The notes beneath the pieces are model-generated. The model was not told the origin of the DNA and searched no databases. It saw only the letters and a program-made list of their open reading frames with translations. Below, one piece after another: positions 1 through 3,648 of a stretch of 5,063 bases of DNA. The stretch comes from Verrucomicrobiota bacterium (GTDB taxonomy: Bacteria; Verrucomicrobiota; Verrucomicrobiia; Opitutales; Opitutaceae): contig RFJS01000446.1 in assembly GCA_003694825.1 (NCBI GenBank), forward strand, positions 1-5,063, written 5' to 3'. A program made the position numbers and the translations under genes. Each line of letters starts with the position of its first letter. The first letter of the stretch is position 1.

Positions 1-241
1 CCGCCTGCTGATCGAGCCGGGAGCTGAAGATATACTCATCCGCTTTCGGCTGTGACCGGGGCTGGAGGATTCGGGCCCCGCCGTGGGTGCGCCGCACGAC
101 GCCGGCTTCGGCCAGTTGGGAGACGTCGCGGCGCACCGTCGAGACGGAGGCGCCCACTTCGCGGGCCAGCTCTTCGAGGGAGGCGATCTCGACGCGCTGG
201 AGGTAGGATTCAATGCGGGCCAGACGTTCTTCGGCTAACAT
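1..241 (-). CDS. DeoR-family transcriptional regulator, N-terminal part (cut by window edge)
   Basis: Reading the minus strand from an ATG at 241 gives 80 codons that stay open to the window edge. The protein begins MLAEERLARIESYLQ and has a DeoR-type winged helix-turn-helix at about residues 5-56. The helices are followed by STVRRDVSQLAEAG (34-47) and the wing VVRRTHGGA (48-56), the family hallmark. Residues 68-75 (DEYIFSSR) look like the link to the C-terminal sugar-phosphate sensing domain, which lies outside the window. DeoR proteins usually repress sugar catabolic operons and are released by a phosphorylated sugar intermediate. Divergent placement next to the BMC genes suggests it controls this operon and perhaps itself. 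The frame is open upstream of the ATG, but ATG gives the normal family N-terminus. No clear Shine-Dalgarno sequence precedes it. Family assignment is firm; ligand and target are inference. Confidence 0.93.
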   Translation of the reverse strand, partial: MLAEERLARIESYLQRVEIASLEELAREVGASVSTVRRDVSQLAEAGVVRRTHGGARILQPRSQPKADEYIFSSRLDQQA

Positions 242-337
242 ACGTGATAGGTTTTGATAGATCTTGGTGGGTTTTGCAAATTCGTGTTGACGGATATGGA
301 AAGTTTTGGCGTCTTGTGGAGCCGTTCCTATCGTTCC
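242..337. promoter_or_regulatory. Divergent intergenic control region between deoR-type gene and pduL
   Basis: About 96 bases separate the two divergent start codons. This stretch is clearly more AT-rich than the flanking genes and should hold the promoters for both directions and a regulator site. It contains direct repeats: TGATAG at 245-250 and 255-260 (10-base period), GGTTTTG at 250-256 and 270-276 (20-base period), and CGTTCC at 323-328 and 332-337. TTGACG at 287-292 resembles a plus-strand -35 box, but no convincing -10 box lies at the right distance, so no promoter is called. The role as control region is inferred from layout; the repeats are seen directly. Confidence 0.55.
245..276. 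repeat. Short helically phased direct repeats, candidate regulator site
   Basis: TGATAG occurs twice with a 10-base period (245-250, 255-260). GGTTTTG occurs twice with a 20-base period (250-256, 270-276). Both periods match whole turns of the DNA helix, so the copies face the same side. They lie just upstream of the minus-strand regulator start. DeoR-family operators are often short repeats, so this is a candidate operator. The units are short enough that chance cannot be excluded. Confidence 0.3.
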
Positions 338-1018
338 ATGGTTCAGGCAAAAAATACACCCCATCGTGCGCAGGTCGAACATCTCGTGCGCCGCCTTGTT
401 TACGAGAAGCTCGGTCGTCCGGTTCCCCGGGTGGCGGCGGCGCCGAATCCGCTGGTGGTGAATGTCAGCGCCCGGCACTGCCATCTCACGCAGGAGGCGG
501 GCGAAGCGCTTTTTGGCCCGGGGTATCAGCTCAAGCCGATGAAATGGCTCTATCAGGACGGGCAGTTCGCCGCGGAGGAGTCGGTGACACTGATCGGTCC
601 GCGCAGTCGGGTGATCTCCAATCTGCGCATCCTCGGGCCGTGCCGCGACATCAATCAGGTGGAGCTGGCCTTCACCGATGCGATCGCCCTGGGGTTTCGC
701 ATTCCGGTGCGCCTTTCCGGCGACATCGCCGGGACGCCGGGCTGCATGCTCATGGGGCCGCGGGGCTTTTTCGAGATGCCCGAGGGCGTGATTCGCGCCG
801 CACCACACGTGCACATGCACCCGGACGACGCCGCGTTCTACGGCGTGAACAATGGCGACATCATGCGGCTGCGCGTCGGCGGCCCGGTGGGCGTGACCTT
901 CGATCGCATCCTCGTGCGCGTCTCACCCGACTTCAAACTCGAGGTGCACATCGACACCGACGAGGGCAATGCCTGCGGGCTCGGCCCGGACTCTCCGGTC
1001 GAGCTCCTGAAGAAATGA
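338..1018 (+). CDS. pduL: PduL-type phosphate acyltransferase (BMC phosphotransacylase)
   Basis: From ATG 338 the protein has 226 residues. PduL converts acyl-CoA plus phosphate to acyl-phosphate and CoA, which recycles CoA inside a microcompartment. It is unrelated to the housekeeping enzyme Pta. The two PduL metal-binding signatures are present: VNVSARHCHL (41-50, H47 and H49) and APHVHMHPDDA (155-165, H157/H159/H161). LRILGP (96-101), the GPRGFF segment (140-145) and VHIDTDEGNACG (203-214) are further family signatures. Residues 11-26 (AQVEHLVRRLVYEKLG) form a predicted amphipathic helix, followed by a Pro/Ala linker (28-38), as in encapsulation peptides. Start choice: in-frame ATG 296 (240 aa) and TTG 254 (254 aa) also exist, and none of the three has a strong ribosome site. 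ATG 338 puts the helix near the N-terminus as in relatives and leaves room for a promoter. Being first in the operon fits the PVM BMC type. The substrate, probably lactyl- or propionyl-CoA, is inference. Confidence 0.95.
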   Translation: MVQAKNTPHRAQVEHLVRRLVYEKLGRPVPRVAAAPNPLVVNVSARHCHLTQEAGEALFGPGYQLKPMKWLYQDGQFAAEESVTLIGPRSRVISNLRILGPCRDINQVELAFTDAIALGFRIPVRLSGDIAGTPGCMLMGPRGFFEMPEGVIRAAPHVHMHPDDAAFYGVNNGDIMRLRVGGPVGVTFDRILVRVSPDFKLEVHIDTDEGNACGLGPDSPVELLKK

Positions 1019-1055
1019 TTTTTCCAATACAACAAATCCTCACCCATCAAAAACA
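1019..1055 (+). promoter_or_regulatory. A/C-rich leader without Shine-Dalgarno, before first BMC-H
   Basis: This 37-base gap is strikingly poor in G and rich in A and C, in contrast to the GC-rich genes around it. The bases just before the ATG are CATCAAAAACA, with no AGGAGG-like stretch. Such leaders suggest translation that relies on an unstructured, A-rich start region. CACCC at 1041-1045 lies about where the shared 12-base motif ends before two later shell genes. No terminator hairpin is visible, so pduL and the shell gene are probably co-transcribed. Confidence 0.4.
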
Positions 1056-1328
1056 ATGAATGAGTCACTCGGCATGGTGGAAACCAAAGGCTACGTGGGC
1101 AGCGTCGATGCCAGCGATGCCATGGTCAAGGCGGCCAGCGTCAAGCTGGTGAAACAGGTGCAGATCGGCGGTGGTTTCATCACCGTCCTCGTCACCGGAG
1201 ATGTCGGCAGCGTGAAGGCGGCCGTGGAGGCCGGGTCGGAGGCGGCCGGTCGTGTGGGCGAGCTTGTCGGTTCGCACGTGATCCCCCGTCCGCACCCGGA
1301 ACTTCTCAAGCAGTTCGGCATGGCCTGA
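1056..1328 (+). CDS. BMC-H hexameric shell protein, copy 1 (IGGG pore loop)
   Basis: This 90-residue protein is a single BMC domain (Pfam PF00936) over nearly its whole length, the usual size of PduA/CcmK-like proteins. It starts [15 protein letters not shown], the first strand typical of the family. K25 in DAMVKAA and R78 in HVIPRPH correspond to the conserved residues at the hexamer-hexamer edge. The pore loop is QIGGG (36-40) in place of the common KIGSG, so its pore should lack the serine and be lined mainly by backbone. [13 protein letters not shown] (48-60) is the conserved helix start. Hexamers of this kind tile the shell facets and pass small metabolites. The ATG at 1056 gives the normal family start. 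The gene sits 37 bases after pduL in the same operon. Family assignment is very secure; the transported substrate is unknown. Confidence 0.97.
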   Translation: MNESLGMVETKGYVGSVDASDAMVKAASVKLVKQVQIGGGFITVLVTGDVGSVKAAVEAGSEAAGRVGELVGSHVIPRPHPELLKQFGMA

Positions 1329-1362
1329 GGGCTGGCCGGGTGTGTCGCGAAAATCTAAACAC

Positions 1363-1374
1363 AACACTCAACCC
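1363..1374 (+). promoter_or_regulatory. Leader motif AACACTCAACCC, copy 1, before second BMC-H
   Basis: This 12-base sequence lies 10 bases before the ATG of the second BMC-H gene. An identical 12-mer lies 9 bases before the ATG of the third BMC-H gene at 2961-2972. The surrounding leader (1351-1384) is A/C-rich, nearly free of G, and has no Shine-Dalgarno sequence. The position matches that of a ribosome-binding element, so it may be a translation start signal or a trace of shell-gene duplication. Confidence 0.4.
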
Positions 1375-1384
1375 CATTTCAGTT

Positions 1385-1666
1385 ATGTCCAGTGAAGCTC
1401 TGGGAATGATCGAGGCGAAAGGCCTCTGCACCCTGCTCGAGGCGGCCGACGCCGCCCTCAAGTCCGCCAATGTCACCATGACCGGGTGGACGAAGATCGG
1501 CAGCGGATTCGTCATCGGATTCTTCCGCGGTGATGTCGCGGCGGTCAAGGCGGCCGTGGAGGCCGGCACGGAGGCGGCGCGCCAGGTCGGCGAGGTCGTA
1601 TCCACTCAGGTGATTCCCCGGCCCCACGACGATCTCGGCAAGCTCGGTCCGTGGATCGCCGGCTGA
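1385..1666 (+). CDS. BMC-H hexameric shell protein, copy 2 (KIGSG pore loop)
   Basis: This 93-residue single-domain BMC protein (PF00936) begins [13 protein letters not shown]. It carries the canonical pore loop KIGSG (37-41), the same as PduA, which conducts 1,2-propanediol. K26 in ALKSANV and R79 in VIPRPH are the expected edge residues. [13 protein letters not shown] (49-61) starts the conserved helix. The strand after the pore reads [10 protein letters not shown] and is more hydrophobic and aromatic than usual. W35 in TGWTKIGSG lies next to the pore loop, where many relatives have Y. An in-frame GTG at 1340 would add 15 residues with no family counterpart, so ATG 1385 is chosen. The 56-base gap after copy 1 holds no hairpin that looks like a terminator. 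Copy 2 is close to copy 1 in its C-terminal half, including a 20-base identical DNA stretch. It probably forms bulk facet tiles. Confidence 0.97.
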   Translation: MSSEALGMIEAKGLCTLLEAADAALKSANVTMTGWTKIGSGFVIGFFRGDVAAVKAAVEAGTEAARQVGEVVSTQVIPRPHDDLGKLGPWIAG

Positions 1667-1722
1667 TCACCGCCTCAACCGGCATCCTCCCGCAGGGCAC
1701 GCGGACAGTTCCGGACCCGCAT

Positions 1723-2916
1723 ATGCGCATCCTCGTCGCCAATCTCGGTTCGACGTCTTTCAAATACCGGTTGTTCCAGATCGACGACCGGGAGGAGAGA
1801 CTGCTGGCCCGCGGCGGATTCGAGCGCGTGGAGGACTACGGACGCGCGATCGACGCCTGCGTCGAGGCCTTGCGCGCCGAAGGGCACATCGAGCGGCTCG
1901 AGGATCTCGACGGCGTCGGTTTCAAAACCGTCCTGGGGCGGCATCTCTCGGGTTGCCTGCCGGCCGACGATCGTGTCCTCGAGGCACTGGATGGCGCGGC
2001 CGACCTCGCTCCGGCGCACAACCCGCCCTATGCCGCGGGCATCCGTCAGTTTCGCCTTAAGGCGCCGGGGCTGCCGCTTGTGGCGCTTTTCGAAACCGCC
2101 TTCTTTCAGTGGATGCCGGAGCCGGCGCGGCGCTACGCCGTGCCGCCGTCGTGGCATGAGGCCGGCGTGCGACGCCACGGCTTTCACGGCGCCAGCCACA
2201 AGTTCGTCGCCGAACGTTCCGCCGAACTCCTCGGCCGTGTCGATATCGCGGATACGGTGCGGAATCTCTATCGCGACGGCCCGCGGCCGAACCCGGGGGC
2301 TCCATTGCGCGTCATCTCCTGTCACCTCGGGGGGAGCAGTTCCGTCGCCGGGATCCGGGACGGCGTGGCCATTGGCTCGAGCCTGGGCATGAGTCCGCAG
2401 TCCGGTCTTCCTCACAACAATCGCGTGGGCGATCTCGACTCGGCCGCCGTACCCTTTGCCTTGCGCGCCATGGGATTGAGCCTCGAGGAGGTTGAGCGCG
2501 ACCTCACGCGCCGATCGGGTCTCCTCGGGCTCTCCGGCGTATCCAACGATCTGCGCGACATCCGCGAGGCGGCTGAGGCGGGAAATGCCGACGCCCGTCT
2601 CGCGATGGACTTTCTCGTCCATGAGATTCGCCGCTGGGCGGGCGGCTTTTTCTTCGAGATGGGAGGTTGCGAAGCGATCGTGTTTACCGGCGGCATCGGT
2701 GAGCACAATCCCTGGTTGCGCGAAGCGGTCTGCCGGGGCCTCGAAAGCCTGGGCATCACGATCGATCCGGCGAAGAACGCCGCCAACGACGGCACGGAAG
2801 GCGACATCGCCGCCGACGATTCCCGGACACGCCTCTTCGTCATCCCTGCCAACGAGGAGCTGGTCATTGCCAGGGAGACGCGCCGGCTTCTTCTCGACAA
2901 CCCGCGGGCCGGCTGA
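1723..2916 (+). CDS. ackA: Acetate kinase family protein (divergent, BMC-associated)
   Basis: The protein has 397 residues, the normal AckA length. The family makes ATP and a carboxylic acid from acyl-phosphate and ADP. Family features in order: N-terminal strand MRILVANLGSTSFKYRLF with N7, S10 and K14; LAPAHNPPYAAGI (95-107); VALFETAFFQWMP (120-132); RRHGFHGASHKFV (150-162) with the catalytic-type histidine; CHLGGSSS (200-207); R234 in NNRVGDLD; FTGGIGEH (321-328); and IPANEELVIARET (374-386). By eye, several classic AckA positions differ: GHRVVHGG is GFKTVLGR (66-73), FDTAF is FETAF, HLGNG is HLGGS, and DTSMG..PLEGL is GSSLG..PQSGL. The core fold and most catalytic residues remain, so it is probably active but may prefer lactyl- or propionyl-phosphate. 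ATG 1723 starts directly at the first strand; an upstream GTG at 1651 overlaps the preceding shell gene and adds non-family sequence. There is no encapsulation helix, so it may act at or outside the shell. Confidence 0.93.
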   Translation: MRILVANLGSTSFKYRLFQIDDREERLLARGGFERVEDYGRAIDACVEALRAEGHIERLEDLDGVGFKTVLGRHLSGCLPADDRVLEALDGAADLAPAHNPPYAAGIRQFRLKAPGLPLVALFETAFFQWMPEPARRYAVPPSWHEAGVRRHGFHGASHKFVAERSAELLGRVDIADTVRNLYRDGPRPNPGAPLRVISCHLGGSSSVAGIRDGVAIGSSLGMSPQSGLPHNNRVGDLDSAAVPFALRAMGLSLEEVERDLTRRSGLLGLSGVSNDLRDIREAAEAGNADARLAMDFLVHEIRRWAGGFFFEMGGCEAIVFTGGIGEHNPWLREAVCRGLESLGITIDPAKNAANDGTEGDIAADDSRTRLFVIPANEELVIARETRRLLLDNPRAG

Positions 2917-2960
2917 GCGACGCCGCGCCCGGCTCCCCCGAAAAATTCAATCAACGTCCA

Positions 2961-2972
2961 AACACTCAACCC
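2961..2972 (+). promoter_or_regulatory. Leader motif AACACTCAACCC, copy 2, before third BMC-H
   Basis: This is identical over 12 bases to 1363-1374 and again sits about ten bases before the start codon of a BMC-H gene. The leader 2941-2981 is A/C-rich and lacks a Shine-Dalgarno sequence. The preceding gene, ackA, differs from the one before copy 1, so the match is not explained by duplication of a larger flanking block. Confidence 0.4.
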
Positions 2973-2981
2973 ACAGAAAAC

Positions 2982-3287
2982 ATGTCACAGAAAGCTATTG
3001 GTTTGCTGGAGACCCGCGGTCTCGTCGCCCTCGTATCCGGAACGGATGCGATGCTCAAAGCCGCCAACGTCGAGTTGATCGGTCCGATGACTCAGGTCGG
3101 CAGCGCGCTGGTCAGCGCGGTCGTGGTCGGCGATGTCGCCGCCGTGAAAGCGGCGACCGATGCCGGAGCCCAGGCGGCGAGCCAGGTCGGCGAGGTCGTC
3201 AGCGTTCAGGTCCTCCCGCGCCCGCACGAGGATGTCGCGGCCATCCTGCCGACGGCTCCCGCCACGAAGAAGACGGCCTCGAAGTAA
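2982..3287 (+). CDS. BMC-H hexameric shell protein, copy 3 (QVGSA pore loop, one-residue insertion)
   Basis: This 101-residue BMC-domain protein (PF00936) begins MSQKAIGLLETRGLVALV. K26 in AMLKAANVELIG and R80 in VLPRPHEDV are the usual edge residues. The pore region reads GPMTQVGSA (34-42). Compared with copies 1 and 2, one extra residue lies between the ANVEL strand and the pore loop, and the last glycine of the common KIGSG is alanine here. The protein also has a longer C-terminal tail, PTAPATKKTASK (90-101), rich in lysine and probably flexible. These traits mark a shell subtype distinct from the first two, so it may form pores of other selectivity or sit elsewhere in the shell. The gene follows ackA by 65 bases and precedes the BMC-P gene by only 5 bases, which suggests translational coupling with BMC-P. 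Confidence 0.96.
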   Translation: MSQKAIGLLETRGLVALVSGTDAMLKAANVELIGPMTQVGSALVSAVVVGDVAAVKAATDAGAQAASQVGEVVSVQVLPRPHEDVAAILPTAPATKKTASK

Positions 3288-3292
3288 CGGCC

Positions 3293-3610
3293 ATGTTCCT
3301 GGCGCGCGTCATCGGATCCGTCGTTTCGACGAAGAAGGACGAGTCGATGCAGGGGCACAAACTGCTCCTGCTGCGTCCGCTCCTCGTCGACGAGGCGGAT
3401 CCCACCCGGTTCCGGCCGGGGGCGAATACGATCGTCGCGGCGGACCGCCTCGGCGCGGGACTGGATGAAGTCGTTCTGTTCTGCCAGGGCAGTTCGGCCC
3501 GGCAGGCCTCGGGTATGAAGAGCCTGCCCGTGGACGCCGTCGTCGTCGGCATCGTCGATACAGTCGATGTGCTCAACGAAGTGATCTATCCGCCGGAGCG
3601 GAAGGCGTGA
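3293..3610 (+). CDS. BMC-P pentameric vertex shell protein (EutN/CcmL family)
   Basis: This 105-residue protein matches the EutN/CcmL family (Pfam PF03319), whose pentamers cap the twelve vertices of the shell. Visible signatures are MFLARVIGSVVSTKKDESMQGHKLLLLRPL over residues 1-30 (the VxGxVVxTxKxxxLxGxKLLLV type of start), ADRLGAGLDEVVLFCQGSSAR (50-70), and PVDAVVVGIVDTVDV (79-93). The GSSAR turn and the VVGIVDTV strand are diagnostic. ATG 3293 starts exactly at the first strand, although the reading frame is open far upstream. It lies 5 bases after the third BMC-H stop with no ribosome site, so coupled translation is likely. PVM-type loci usually encode several BMC-P copies; only one is in this window, and others may lie downstream. 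Confidence 0.96.
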   Translation: MFLARVIGSVVSTKKDESMQGHKLLLLRPLLVDEADPTRFRPGANTIVAADRLGAGLDEVVLFCQGSSARQASGMKSLPVDAVVVGIVDTVDVLNEVIYPPERKA

Positions 3611-3648
3611 CGCCGGTATCGAACTCATAACGACAAACGACAAGCATC
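3611..3648 (+). promoter_or_regulatory. A/C-rich leader before pduP
   Basis: This short gap contains CGACAA twice (3631-3636 and 3638-3643, period 7) just before the ATG. It has no Shine-Dalgarno sequence and resembles the other leaders of this operon in being rich in A and C. No terminator hairpin is seen, so pduP should be part of the same transcript. Confidence 0.3.

Noticed and set aside
287..317. TTGACG at 287-292 as -35 box of a plus-strand promoter
   Set aside because: No convincing TATAAT-like hexamer lies 16-18 bases downstream, so it is mentioned only as part of the control region.
52..1059. Plus-strand 335-codon frame overlapping the regulator and pduL
   Set aside because: Its product is Arg/Gly-rich low-complexity sequence. 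The same DNA codes for DeoR-type and PduL proteins with clear family motifs.
1651..1722. GTG start for the kinase at 1651, giving an N-terminal extension that might be a targeting peptide
   Set aside because: The extension overlaps the end of the preceding shell gene, is not an amphipathic helix, and the family begins at MRILVANLGS.
1675..2706. Long minus-strand reading frame of 343 codons opposite the kinase gene
   Set aside because: It lies antisense to a clear AckA-family gene, has no recognisable domain, and is the usual by-product of GC-rich codon bias.
2905..2950. GC-rich stretch followed by AAAAATT after the kinase gene, considered as a terminator
   Set aside because: Only short, interrupted pairing is possible and no T-run follows. 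The operon appears to continue into the next shell gene.
2492..3292. Possible long N-terminal extension of the BMC-P protein, 267 codons in frame upstream
   Set aside because: The upstream part overlaps the kinase and the third BMC-H in another frame and is Arg/Ser-rich without a domain. The BMC-P family starts exactly at ATG 3293.
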